From positions 51,602,312-51,666,311 of the forward strand of contig NC_087066.1 in the NCBI RefSeq assembly GCF_963678635.1: 64,000 nucleotides of DNA. Reading direction: 5' to 3'. The notes under the pieces are model-generated. The model saw only the letters and a list, made by a program, of their open reading frames with translations. It was not told the DNA's origin and ran no database searches. Of this stretch, positions 1-8,534 are shown in pieces (the first letter of the stretch is position 1; the number at the start of each line of letters is the position of its first letter). The position numbers and the translations under genes were made by a program. The DNA comes from Symsagittifera roscoffensis. Lineage: Eukaryota > Xenacoelomorpha > Acoela > Convolutidae.

Positions 1-138
1 ATCCAGAGAAGTGCTGCGAAATACTTCTTGTGTGTAAGATGATATAATTGTTTCCAAAACTGGAACTTTATCAAAAATCTCCAATGAAGAATTTGTAAAA
101 GCCCCGTACAGAAAAAAATGGCTTTGGTTTACACTCAT
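1..138 (-). CDS. Candidate Polinton major capsid protein, N-terminal 46 codons (cut by window edge)
   Basis: An open frame starts with ATG at 138-136 and stays open to base 1. Its start overlaps the stop of the upstream basic protein gene as ATGA (bases 138-135), so position and phase argue for a real gene. In Polintons the major capsid gene commonly sits next to the penton and small basic protein genes, which is exactly this place. The N-terminus has the alternating hydrophobic/polar pattern with Pro and Val expected at the start of a double jelly-roll capsid protein, but 46 residues are too few to prove it. The assignment rests mainly on gene order. Confidence 0.5.
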   Translation of the reverse strand, partial: MSVNQSHFFLYGAFTNSSLEIFDKVPVLETIISSYTQEVFRSTSLD

Positions 139-509
139 TTTATATTGTCAAAAATGTCTTTGCGAGAGCGACTGTTTTTCGATCTACTTTTTCGAGAAAT
201 GGATCTGGTTCTAGCTGTTCTACGCTTAGATTTCTTTTTTCCACCTCCCAATTGTTTCCGAACTGTTTTTGTTCCCACATCTTTTGCAAACGTTTTGAGT
301 TTTTTACGTCCACTAACAACTTCCCCAATCTCTGGAGCAGCGATTTCAAACAAATCTGCCCCAATTCTTTTTGCAGCTGGGACTAAATATTTTTTAATAA
401 AGGGGATTGCAGTTCTCCCAAGAGTTTGTGCAAGAGCTCCAAAACCTCTTCCACGCTGTCTTGCATGTCCTCGAAAAATAGGGAAATCAGCTGAATTTTG
501 AGCAACCAT
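135..509 (-). CDS. Polinton small basic minor capsid/core protein (PX/pVI-like)
   Basis: 124 aa, intact. The N-terminus is Gly/Arg-rich (RGRGFGALAQ, residues about 20-29). A short amphipathic helical segment follows (about 30-75), and the C-terminal 40 residues are almost all Lys, Arg and Ser. This layout matches the small basic protein found next to the penton gene in animal Polintons, likened to adenovirus core/minor capsid proteins; it would bind DNA or the inner capsid. ATG at 509-507 lies 17 bases after the penton stop. Its TGA overlaps the next start codon (ATGA). It is one of the few unbroken genes of the element. The family match is from gene order and composition; exact function is inferred. 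Confidence 0.7.
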   Translation of the reverse strand: MVAQNSADFPIFRGHARQRGRGFGALAQTLGRTAIPFIKKYLVPAAKRIGADLFEIAAPEIGEVVSGRKKLKTFAKDVGTKTVRKQLGGGKKKSKRRTARTRSISRKSRSKNSRSRKDIFDNIK

Positions 510-526
510 TTCGTATGAAGTTTAAA

Positions 527-1353
527 TCAAAAATGATTATTCGAAATCTTGCGGAACAAGAGAACAACTCGAGTGATTCCTACGGACACCAAAGGAATTT
601 TTTCGCCTGTACTATCTCTTAGTTCTATCTTGATTCTATTGAAAAAATTTTCAACAGCTTTTTAAACTGTAATTTTGTAATGGATTGATAATTCATGTAC
701 TGTCCTGTAGAAATTATATCTCCACTCTTCACTTTTGAGATAAATGGAATACAACGCAATAAGGGAGTTTTTGTATCACCAACTACGTTTTATTCTATAA
801 TATCACTGTATATCATTAGGGAATGTATTCTTATAATGTCGTAAGAATACTGAAGATAATGTGGACCTTTTCCTTTCATTATAACCCCTGTTTGATTTTG
901 CTCTAAATCACAACCAAAAATATGGCTCATATCAGCACTCTGAATTGTAAACACTGATTGATTCTCAGGTAAATGAACAGCAAATTTTTGTGTAATTTTA
1001 TCTACTGATACATCGATTCCGTTATATTCAAAAACTTGAGCTCCTAGACGTTCTCGAATTTTGTTGTTCATGGCTACAACTATATCAACAATACTTGGAT
1101 ACAATCCTGGTTCAATGTTCATCGGTACAATCTTTCTCTTCTCCTCAGAACTTTCTCTTCCATCTACGAATGTAAACTTTCCCTCTGTAACATTTTGGTA
1201 CAAAGAAGGGTATGATATTTCTGAAATAGCAACCTCTCATTCTCCTTTCAAAGGTATTTGTTCAGGTAGAAAAAATGTAAAAGAACTAAGACTATTATTC
1301 GGATAACAATTAAAAGAAGCGTTGGAAACCAACTCAATAGTGAAAGAATCCAT
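527..1353 (-). pseudogene. Polinton penton-like minor capsid protein, broken
   Basis: Single jelly-roll minor capsid (penton) gene of the Polinton/adintovirus type. The longest intact piece (790-1203) has the conserved block with HIFGCDL and, near its end, IIRIHSLMIYSD, which is followed in this family by an asymmetric loop and a C-terminal strand ending in a hydrophobic VLLFRK-type motif, seen here near 540-560. Three lesions are visible: an in-frame TGA at 1239-1237, a TAA at 792-790, and a one-base frameshift in the A/T run near 641-650. Start ATG 1353-1351 and stop at 529-527 fit the normal length of about 270 aa. The protein would form capsid vertices; this copy cannot be translated whole. 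Confidence 0.82.
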
Positions 1354-1395
1354 GACAACTGATCGGTAAAAATTTAGTTTAAAAATGTTTTACCT

Positions 1396-2065
1396 TTAAT
1401 CAGAACATTTTCTAAGCTCTTTTTCATAAAATTTTCCAAGAATTTCCTCTTTGTCGAGATGTTTGATGATGTATGCTGGAGGCTTTTTTGTAGAGACCGC
1501 CGAAATTTCAAAAATTTCATCTGTAAATTGTGGTTTATATCCTTTTCGGAACGGAATATCATTCTTTGAAATTCTCACTCTGTCTCCAACTTTGAATTTT
1601 AGTTTCTTATACCTTGTTAGTGGTTTATCTATTGATGCGACAATTCATTGTAGACACAAATTGCGGCAACTTGTTAATGAATTTTTCACCATGATCTTCT
1701 ATGTAGCGGTAAATAATGTGTTTTAATGATTGAATGGCTCTCTCTGCAAACGCAGCTTTTGTTTCACTCATGGTCGAGTAAACTTCAATGCTTTTTTGAA
1801 AGTTCCCAACCAATAAATATTTGGTCCCTTGTTTTGACTCGCTAGTTTGTCCACAAATGCCAAATCCATACACCAAATTTCATTTATATATTTTGAAAAT
1901 GCTTGAAGCCTTCGAAAACGTCTGATTGGGGGACCAAATTTTGTATAAGATGTCTTGGTTTGTAGAAACTGTTCTACTTTCTTTTTTGACAAACCGCTTG
2001 CTTCACTCAAGTTTCGCACAGAACCGTACGCAGCTCTACCCCTAGAATACAATCTGTTCAGACTT
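1396..2065 (-). pseudogene. Polinton retroviral-type (DDE) integrase, frameshifted with core deletion
   Basis: Three frames together give a Polinton integrase. The N-terminal part (2052 down to about 1835) ends in the first catalytic Asp within WCMDLAFVDKLA. The next piece (about 1835-1625) holds the catalytic Glu region KAAFAERAIQSLKH. The last (1578-1396) is the SH3/chromodomain-like tail with RISKNDIPFRKGY and a final FYEKEL motif. Frameshifts lie near 1835 and 1625. Between the first Asp and the Glu the normal core is far too short: the segment carrying the second catalytic Asp is missing. It would insert the element and make target-site duplications; this copy is inactive. No ATG is visible, since the frame opens only after a TAA just upstream, so the start is uncertain. 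Confidence 0.88.
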
Positions 2066-2078
2066 ACCTCTTACCTTT

Positions 2079-2495
2079 TCAGATTTTGAAAGGGATCCAA
2101 GTTCCTCTGTCTTTCGCTTTGGCATTCTTGTTGGCAACAAGTTAAGGTGGAATTTGAGTTGCTTCCAAAATGGTAAAGTAAATATCGGGAAAGTCGGTAT
2201 TTTTTCGCTTTAGTGCACACACAAAGTCTACAATAGATTCTTTTGTGTCTCGATTATCTAATATGATGTTTTCTGACTGACTTAGTCTAATTCTAGGATA
2301 ATTCAAAATTAAATCAATAAGGTGCTTATTGTTACTCGTTTTCAACTTTGCATTTTCAGCACTGTAAATAGAATCAAAATTTTTTGGTACAATCTCCTCT
2401 TTTTCTTGCTTTTGTTCCAATTTTGGTTTTTTTGGAAGTGTGCTTTGTGATTGATAAATTGAGTAAGGAATTAGAACAAACTGATCTATACTATG
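2079..2495 (-). pseudogene. Conserved Polinton protein of unknown function, upstream of integrase
   Basis: A mainly open frame from about 2495 to a TAA at 2144-2142, after which the same frame continues to TGA at 2081-2079 with a conserved ending (motif DRGTWIPFKI). The central block SENIILDNRDTKESIVDF and the following PDIYFTILEA segment resemble the conserved protein that lies just before the integrase in many animal Polintons and is sometimes annotated with it. The internal TAA removes the last 20 or so residues. The true N-terminus is unclear because the upstream frame is interrupted after the ATPase stop. No catalytic motif is recognised. Confidence 0.6.
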
Positions 2496-2572
2496 TCAAT
2501 CGTTTAATGACAAAAGGAGTGATAACAGATATTAATTGTAAGCCTTTTGGCGAGCTCAAAATAGTTCTCCTT

Positions 2573-3374
2573 TTATGCAGTGAAGTTCTTCTTCGTGTGA
2601 GTTCTGATATTTCTCGTCGATATTTTACTACGTCTACTTTTCGAAGATCCTTTAGCTCGCCTCGTAGTAAGTTTACTAGACATTCGCTGAGGAATTGAAT
2701 GAAAATTTTTGGACAATGGAGGATGAATTGTTTTTGAAGTATAGAGACGTATTGTATGCTCATCGTCCAAAAGCTTAGTTTCTGTTCCTGCTGGTAGATA
2801 AAACTTTGATGGAACTGAACCACTGTTTGTGCAATATCTTAGCGAATCAACTGTTTTTGGAGTTAAATCAATGAGTAAATGACCATAAGGAGTAGATGTT
2901 GCATCTTGATACCACTCTTTCAATTGTGATTCTAGACCTAGTTGTTGACTTAATGTATTGATTTGTAAAACATCTCTCGGTGACTTGAATAGGACTATAT
3001 GTGTATTTTGTAAGTCAACAACTCTTCCCCATTTGCTTTGATGAAACAAGTTATGCTTAAAATATATTGTATTCAGTCCCCTGTGGCTTCCAGCAGTAGC
3101 AACTTTTACAAACTGCTTATGAAAGGTATTTTGTTCCGTTATTGGAAAGGTTTTCAATCAGTTCAAAGTCGACTCCTTGGATAAACTTAAGGTTTTTTCT
3201 TTGCATTTGTCCATAAAGAGGTTGATAATGTTGATAAAAATAAATAATTTTGTCAAACTTTGATTGAAATGTACCAATTTTTAACCACTCAAAAATAAGA
3301 TGTGATTTTTCAGAACCACTCGGTCCAACTAGCGAAATAAAAACTCGTTCTTTGGTAGAAATTATTTTATTCAT
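2573..3374 (-). pseudogene. Polinton genome-packaging ATPase (FtsK/HerA-like), broken
   Basis: Start ATG 3374-3372 overlaps the stop of the upstream membrane protein gene (ATGA). The N-terminal piece carries the P-loop SLVGPSGSEKSHLIFEWL: the Lys-Ser is kept but one of the usual loop glycines is Glu. The second piece (3157-2573) has the family's C-terminal half, including VKVATAGSHRGLNTIY, QNTHIVLFKSPRDV and a conserved tail with YGHLLIDLTP. Between the pieces, near 3130-3160, a frameshift and an apparent deletion remove the stretch where the Walker B acidic residues should be. The family drives DNA into virions of PRD1-adenovirus lineage viruses. The C-terminus is Arg/Lys-rich, as is usual. 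Confidence 0.87.
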
Positions 3375-3634
3375 AGCTTTGGAGAAGGTAAAATATAACC
3401 GGCTGTACTTGATAAAATTGCTACCCAAACAGTTGTTTCTTCACATGTAGTGGATAACATTATTCGAACGATTGCACATGCTAGTATTAAAACTATGACA
3501 AAACATTGGCACAAAAACACTAAAAGAGATCTATTATACGTACGTCCAAAAAACTTCCAAGATTTTCGTTCATGATTCTCCTCATCAAAAACAAAATTTC
3601 CTAAATTTAATTGCTTGTCACATTCATCACCCAT
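3371..3634 (-). CDS. Conserved Polinton small two-helix membrane protein
   Basis: 87 aa, intact. A charged N-terminus (residues 1-33, with a conserved ENHERKSWKFFG segment) is followed by a strongly hydrophobic helix (about 37-60, LLVFLCQCFVIVLILACAIV) and, after CEETT, a second hydrophobic stretch ending in LPSPKL. This small protein is a regular member of animal Polintons, located just before the ATPase, as here. Function is unknown; a role in a membrane step of particle assembly is only inference. The stop TGA overlaps the ATPase ATG. The same gene, with its C-terminal third replaced, occurs twice more at 5737-6024 and 8145-8432. Confidence 0.72.
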   Translation of the reverse strand: MGDECDKQLNLGNFVFDEENHERKSWKFFGRTYNRSLLVFLCQCFVIVLILACAIVRIMLSTTCEETTVWVAILSSTAGYILPSPKL

Positions 3635-3714
3635 CTCAACTCTAGAATGAAAAAATTGATAATGACAAACATTTAAATTTCAAAAACACGATAATACAAA
3701 GTTATTAAGGTAAT

Positions 3715-4185
3715 TTACAATTTATTAAAAAAACATCGAGTCCATGTTCGGTATGCAAATGCTTTTCTTTCTGCACAGTGAAGAGTAGTTGCATGACGAA
3801 ATGGGTAGTTGCTACACCTCCAATCATATTCTTCATCTTTGAAAATCAAATTCTGAACTTTTGGACATGCGTAGTCATCCAAGTTTGTAACCTTTGTTTC
3901 CAAAATTTCTGACAGAATTTTACATTTTTCATAACCTTTTGCAAAAAACTCCGTTTCTGGAGCTTTTAGTTTTTTCAATACTTTTTCAAGCTCAGTATAT
4001 TTTTCATGGCCACTGTTCCAATTAATTCTATGAAGATGCTTCGTACACCAAGCAGACTGAGATGTAGTTTTGAATTTTTTGGGAGGAAGAAAGGAATATC
4101 CCACAGTTTGTCCGTTTTGATAAACTCCTAACTCTTTAACTATTTTGTTTTCAATACACTCAATATCCAAAACCACTAGACTCAT
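3715..4185 (-). CDS. Conserved Polinton DxE protein, possible DnaQ/RNase H-fold nuclease
   Basis: 156 aa, intact in this copy only. It opens with VVLDIECIENKIVKELGVY: an Asp-x-Glu at the end of a first strand, as in exonuclease motif I of DEDD nucleases. A conserved SAWCTKHLHRINWNSG block and a C-terminal CSNYPFRH...HCAERKA Cys/His motif follow. The protein is recurrent in animal Polintons next to the small membrane protein, with this Cys/His ending. Whether it is an active nuclease is unproven; the other acidic positions are not obvious. In the two other copies of the block a TAG cuts it at codon 79 and the 3' half is partly deleted, so this is the only potentially functional version. Confidence 0.6.
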   Translation of the reverse strand: MSLVVLDIECIENKIVKELGVYQNGQTVGYSFLPPKKFKTTSQSAWCTKHLHRINWNSGHEKYTELEKVLKKLKAPETEFFAKGYEKCKILSEILETKVTNLDDYACPKVQNLIFKDEEYDWRCSNYPFRHATTLHCAERKAFAYRTWTRCFFNKL

Positions 4186-4381
4186 GATGGTAACTACTTT
4201 CGCCGAAAATTTTTGTTAGAATAACTAACAATCGAACAATGCATATACTGATGAAGCAAAATTTTAACATATAAACAGAAGATTAAACCAGTCACGTGAC
4301 CAAGAAAACAATTATTTGGAAATCTAGGTCAAACATAACAATAACCAAGTCCCTTATAAGTAGTAGAATTCACAGATCCAG

Positions 4382-4588
4382 CTACATCATGTAAAAATCC
4401 ATACAAGAATTTCCGTATCCAATTAGACCCCCAAAAGGAAATTTTTGATCCATTTCTTTCAAATTTATGTTTGGGTCTAAAACAATACAGGTACAAAGAA
4501 AGTAATTTTTTCTTTTTGTATTTGATGAAAAGTCATGCTTTATCAAATCAAAATTTCTGAGAATTTCATTCAATTTCTGAACGTTCAT
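4382..4588 (-). pseudogene. 144-aa Polinton protein, copy 1, truncated by internal deletion
   Basis: Homologous to the intact gene at 8969-9403. The first 60 codons match (KFPFGGLIGYGNSC), then about 50 bases present in the other copies are missing near 4380-4400 and the frame ends. Downstream remnants, including the region for GHVTGLIFCLY, are still readable in another frame to about 4195. It starts four bases after the stop of the upstream gene, at 4588. Confidence 0.65.
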
Positions 4589-4603
4589 TTTCTACAGTGC
4601 ATT

Positions 4604-4999
4604 CGTCAACAATAATGATACAAATTTTTTGAATGTTTCTACAAAAGACAAAACTGAGGGGATAAAATCAACCAAATTATCATACTCTTTTTTTTTCCAA
4701 ATGAAAATTCTGATTGTTCTTCCAAGTGTTTCCTTTTCTACGATACTCTATAAGATCTATTTTTTTAATATCTGAACGATAACTTAGAAAAAATTTTTGT
4801 CTTCCATTATGCAAAGGAAACACTCAAATTGAGAAATTTGTGATTCTGTATCCAAATCTTGCAATTTTGGTAAATTTTGAGATTCCAAAACTGTTGGTGA
4901 AAATTTCTGGGACTTTTCTTGTAAGATGATATGAAAAAGTCCCAATTTGATTTGAAGCTTTAAAACAAGATTTCTGGAAAAACCAATGTTCCAACTCAT
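4604..4999 (-). pseudogene. Unrecognised Polinton gene, copy 1, frameshifted at A/T runs
   Basis: ATG at 4999; 71 codons are open to a stop at 4784. Coding-like sequence then continues in a second frame (about 4790-4690) and a third frame to TAG 4606-4604, with both switches at homopolymer runs. Together the pieces suggest a protein of about 130 aa with no recognised domain. The next gene starts within 20 bases. Copy 2 (7012-7407) carries the same frameshifts, so they predate that duplication or the gene is really short. Confidence 0.45.
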
Positions 5000-5088
5000 A
5001 CTGCTCAGCTCAAAGAAGTTTTAAAAAATGATTCAAGAAGATGAATATTTGAATTACATTACTTTAATAACATCACTCAACAACAAAA

Positions 5089-5652
5089 TTATTGAACATT
5101 ACAGTTCTCAACAAACATTAAATCTCCCAAGACTTGGGCAAGTTCTTTGAATTCGTTCAAAGTATAGTTGACATAGGCAACTTGCTTCAAGACTTCGTTC
5201 TCCTTTGCAGTGAAGAGTCGAATCTGAATGTAGGGTGGCTTGTTCACACTGTACTTCTTGATTGTGACAGACACCCTTCTCTTCTTGTATGTTGCTACGT
5301 CATACACCGCATGACAGTTCGCAAGTTCCTGCTCCATGGTTGAGTCTTTGTCAGAATAGGGTTCCAATACAGGAACGAGTCCAAGGTTTTCAGCATCGTG
5401 AATAACAGTATTCCGTATTGCTGACATCCTTTCCCCTTCTTTTTCACCAAGATAGACTTGCTGGGTTTTTTCAATTTGACCAGATTCATTTTTCTTTAGC
5501 AATTGGAAGCAAGGTTCAAAGTAAGTTTTTCGGTTGTAGGGTTTTTGGGACCAAGAAAATCTCCCAATGCTTTTTTGGTTCTTAGCAAATTCAATATAGT
5601 TGGGAAGGTTATCTTTTCGTGAATACATTTTTGATTTGAGATTCAGAACCAA
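5089..5652 (-). CDS. 187-aa conserved Polinton protein, possible PC4-like fold (copy 1)
   Basis: Intact 187-aa frame with ATG at 5652. The N-terminal half is basic with aromatic residues (RFSWSQKPYNRKTYFEP). The last 70 residues read like alternating beta strands ending in a helix: RVSVTIKKYS, PPYIQIRLFTAKEN, VAYVNYTLNEFKELAQVL. Strand-strand-basic-helix order recalls PC4/ssDNA-binding domains, but this is a shape comparison only. The identical protein is encoded at 7497-8060. It is the only gene of the duplicated block that is whole in every copy where it is present, which may reflect recency. Confidence 0.6.
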   Translation of the reverse strand: MVLNLKSKMYSRKDNLPNYIEFAKNQKSIGRFSWSQKPYNRKTYFEPCFQLLKKNESGQIEKTQQVYLGEKEGERMSAIRNTVIHDAENLGLVPVLEPYSDKDSTMEQELANCHAVYDVATYKKRRVSVTIKKYSVNKPPYIQIRLFTAKENEVLKQVAYVNYTLNEFKELAQVLGDLMFVENCNVQ

Positions 5653-5835
5653 CTGATCAGTACTAGATATTTCAAAATATTGATAATTGTAAATTTATAG
5701 AAATTAGGAAATCTAGATGACTCACTGTACATCCATCTAAGGTATTATTACCTTATATGGAATAATGAGTATGTGATGATCCAAATATGGACATTGCATA
5801 GGTGATGGAACTACTATATAAGCAGTGTATATGTG
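5653..5835. other. Block junction, non-coding, with 18-bp palindrome
   Basis: Sequence upstream of the 187-aa gene that ends at the breakpoint of the tandem copies. It contains TAAGGTATTATTACCTTA at 5738-5755, a palindrome with 7-bp arms. At the left boundary of copies 2 and 3 this DNA supplies the novel C-terminus of the truncated membrane-protein ORF. The same segment recurs at 8061-8243. Confidence 0.7.
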
Positions 5836-6024
5836 GATAGTGGATAACATTATTCGAACGATTGCACATGCTAGTATTAAAACTATGACAAAAAATTGGC
5901 ACATAAACACCAAAAGAGATCTATTATACGTACGTCCAAAAAACTTCCAAGATTTTCGTTCATGATTCTCCTCATCAAAAACAAAATTTCCTAAATTTAA
6001 TTGCTTGTCACATTCATCACCCAT
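5737..6024 (-). pseudogene. Small membrane protein with replaced C-terminus (copy 2)
   Basis: The first 62 codons match the membrane protein at 3371-3634, including the first hydrophobic helix. At the tandem-block breakpoint (about 5836) the conserved CEETTVW ending is lost, and 33 unrelated residues from intergenic DNA follow. It lacks the second helix and is likely non-functional. Confidence 0.75.
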
Positions 6025-6129
6025 CTCAACTCTAGAATGAAAAAATTGATAATGACTAACATTTAAATTTCAAAAACACGATAATACAAAGTTATTAAGG
6101 TAATTTACAATTTATTAAAAAAACATCGA

Positions 6130-6552
6130 GTCCATGTTCCGTATGCAAATGCTTTTCTTTCTGCAAAATGGGTAGTTGCTACACCTCCAATCATATTCTT
6201 CATCTTTGAAAATCAAATTCTGAATTTTTGGACATGCGTTGTCATCCAAGTTTGTAACCTTTGTTTCCAAAAATTCTGACAGAATTTTATATTTTTCATA
6301 ACCTTTTGCAAAAAACTACGTTTCTGGAGCTTTTAGTTTTTTCATTATTTTTTCAAGCTCAGTATATTTTTCCCGGCCACTGTTCCAATTAATTCTATGA
6401 AGATGCTTCGTACACCAAGCAGACTGAGATGTAGTTTTGATTTTTTTGGGAGGAAGAAAGGAATATACCACAGTTTGTCCGTTTTGATAAACTCCTAACT
6501 CTTTAACTATTTTGTTTTCAATACACTCAATATCCAAAACCACTAGACTCAT
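6130..6552 (-). pseudogene. DxE protein, copy 2, nonsense and deletions
   Basis: Copy of the 3715-4185 gene. Open for 78 codons from ATG 6552, then TAG at 6318-6316 after KLKAPET. Downstream remnants reach about 6130 but lack roughly 20 bases around the Cys/His ending. The same lesions occur in copy 3. Confidence 0.8.
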
Positions 6553-6560
6553 GATGGTAA

Positions 6561-6996
6561 CTACTTTCGCCGAAAATTTTTGTTAGAATAACTAACAATT
6601 GAACAATGCATATACTGATGAAGCAAAATTTTAACATATAAACAGAAGATTAATCCAGTCACGTGACCAAGAAAACAATTATTTGGAAATCTAGGTAAAA
6701 CATAACAATAACCAGGTCCCTTATAAGTAGTAGAATTCACAGATCCAGCTGCATCATTTAAAATTGCATGAAGTCTGAAAAGTTTTGAATTTGCAAAAAA
6801 GTAATCCATACAAGAATTTCCGTATCCAATTAGACCCCCAAAAGGAAATTTTTGATCCATTTCTTTCAAATTTATGTTTGGGTCCAAAACAATACAGGTA
6901 CAAACAAAGTAATTTTTTTCTTTTTGTATTTGATGAAAAGTCATGCTTTATCAAATCAAAATTTCTGAGAATTTCATTCAATTTCTGAACGTTCAT
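6561..6996 (-). pseudogene. 144-aa Polinton protein, copy 2, one-base frameshift
   Basis: Same gene as 8969-9403. A T-run near 6909-6915 has one more T than in copies 1 and 3, which shifts the frame at about codon 27. The remaining 120 codons are otherwise unchanged, so this is a very recent break. Confidence 0.8.
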
Positions 6997-7011
6997 TTTC
7001 TACAGTGCATT

Positions 7012-7407
7012 CGTCAACAATAATGATACAAATTTTTTGAATGTTTCTACAAAAGACAAAACTGAGGGGATAAAATCAACCAAATTATCATACTCTTTTT
7101 TTTTCCAAATGAAAATTCTGATTGTTCTTCCAAGTGTTTCCTTTTCTACGATACTCTATAAGATCTATTTTTTTAATATCTGAACGATAACTTAGAAAAA
7201 ATTTTTGTCTTCCATTATGCAAAGGAAACACTCAAATTGAGAAATTTGTGATTCTGTATCCAAATCTTGCAATTTTGGTAAATTTTGAGATTCCAAAACT
7301 GTTGGTGAAAATTTCTGGGACTTTTCTTGTAAGATGATATGAAAAAGTCCCAATTTGATTTGAAGCTTTAAAACAAGATTTCTGGAAAAACCAATGTTCC
7401 AACTCAT
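7012..7407 (-). pseudogene. Unrecognised Polinton gene, copy 2
   Basis: Same as 4604-4999, including the 71-codon open part from ATG 7407 and the frame changes after 7192. No function recognised. Confidence 0.45.
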
Positions 7408-7496
7408 ACTGCTCAGCTCAAAGAAGTTTTAAAAAATGATTCAAGAAGATGAATATTTGAATTACATTACTTTAATAACATCACTCAACAACAAAA

Positions 7497-8060
7497 TTAT
7501 TGAACATTACAGTTCTCAACAAACATTAAATCTCCCAAGACTTGGGCAAGTTCTTTGAATTCGTTCAAAGTATAGTTGACATAGGCAACTTGCTTCAAGA
7601 CTTCGTTCTCCTTTGCAGTGAAGAGTCGAATCTGAATGTAGGGTGGCTTGTTCACACTGTACTTCTTGATTGTGACAGACACCCTTCTCTTCTTGTATGT
7701 TGCTACGTCATACACCGCATGACAGTTTGCAAGTTCCTGCTCCATGGTTGAGTCTTTGTCAGAATAGGGTTCCAATACAGGAACGAGTCCAAGGTTTTCA
7801 GCATCGTGAATAACAGTATTCCGTATTGCTGACATCCTTTCCCCTTCTTTTTCACCAAGATAGACTTGCTGGGTTTTTTCAATTTGACCAGATTCATTTT
7901 TCTTTAGCAATTGGAAGCAAGGTTCAAAGTAAGTTTTTCGGTTGTAGGGTTTTTGGGACCAAGAAAATCTCCCAATGCTTTTTTGGTTCTTAGCAAATTC
8001 AATATAGTTGGGAAGGTTATCTTTTCGTGAATACATTTTTGATTTGAGATTCAGAACCAA
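7497..8060 (-). CDS. 187-aa conserved Polinton protein (copy 2)
   Basis: Encodes the same protein as 5089-5652; I see one silent base change between the copies (near 5323/7731). Intact, ATG at 8060. See the copy 1 entry for the possible PC4-like C-terminal fold. Confidence 0.6.
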   Translation of the reverse strand: MVLNLKSKMYSRKDNLPNYIEFAKNQKSIGRFSWSQKPYNRKTYFEPCFQLLKKNESGQIEKTQQVYLGEKEGERMSAIRNTVIHDAENLGLVPVLEPYSDKDSTMEQELANCHAVYDVATYKKRRVSVTIKKYSVNKPPYIQIRLFTAKENEVLKQVAYVNYTLNEFKELAQVLGDLMFVENCNVQ

Positions 8061-8144
8061 CTGATCAGTACTAGATATTTCAAAATATTGATAATTGTAA
8101 ATTTATAGAAATTAGGAAATCTAGATGACTCACTGTACATCCAT

Positions 8145-8432
8145 CTAAGGTATTATTACCTTATATGGAATAATGAGTATGTGATGATCCAAATATGGAC
8201 ATTGCATAGGTGATGGAACTACTATATAAGCAGTGTATATGTGGATAGTGGATAACATTATTCGAACGATTGCACATGCTAGTATTAAAACTATGACAAA
8301 AAATTGGCACATAAACACCAAAAGAGATCTATTATACGTACGTCCAAAAAACTTCCAAGATTTTCGTTCATGATTCTCCTCATCAAAAACAAAATTTCCT
8401 AAATTTAATTGCTTGTCACATTCATCACCCAT
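8145..8432 (-). pseudogene. Small membrane protein with replaced C-terminus (copy 3)
   Basis: Same chimeric 95-codon ORF as 5737-6024, at the second internal junction. The first helix is kept; the conserved ending is lost at the block breakpoint. Confidence 0.75.
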
Positions 8433-8534
8433 CTCAACTCTAGAATGAAAAAATTGATAATGACTAACATTTAAATTTCAAAAACACGATAATACAAAGT
8501 TATTAAGGTAATTTACAATTTATTAAAAAAACAT

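Larger units (their letters stand above)
3449..5835. repeat. Tandem block, copy 1 (2.39 kb)
   Basis: First of three tandem copies of a multigene block of the Polinton. It shares its left boundary sequence (TAGTGGATAACATTATTCG) with the bases at about 5836 and 8244. Copy 1 keeps the full membrane-protein C-terminus to its left and a full-length DxE protein, but has a deletion in the 144-aa gene. From about 4600 rightward it is almost base-for-base identical to copy 2, whereas from 3449 to 4450 it differs from copies 2 and 3 by several indels. Confidence 0.92.
5836..8243. repeat. Tandem block, copy 2 (2,408 bp)
   Basis: Middle copy. Its left part (5836 to about 6990) is nearly identical to copy 3; its right part (about 7000-8243) is nearly identical to copy 1. 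The offset to copy 3 is exactly 2,408 bases over the shared ORFs. This mosaic suggests unequal recombination between an older diverged pair. Confidence 0.92.

Noticed and set aside
2491-2823. A separate viral cysteine protease gene next to the ATPase
   Set aside because: The frame is a shadow of the ATPase C-terminus; no His-Asp/Glu-Cys protease motif is present anywhere in 1-16.4 kb.
5134-5343. Plus-strand ORF of 69 codons, repeated at 7542-7751
   Set aside because: It is the reverse-strand shadow of the 187-aa gene; both copies exist only because the block is duplicated.
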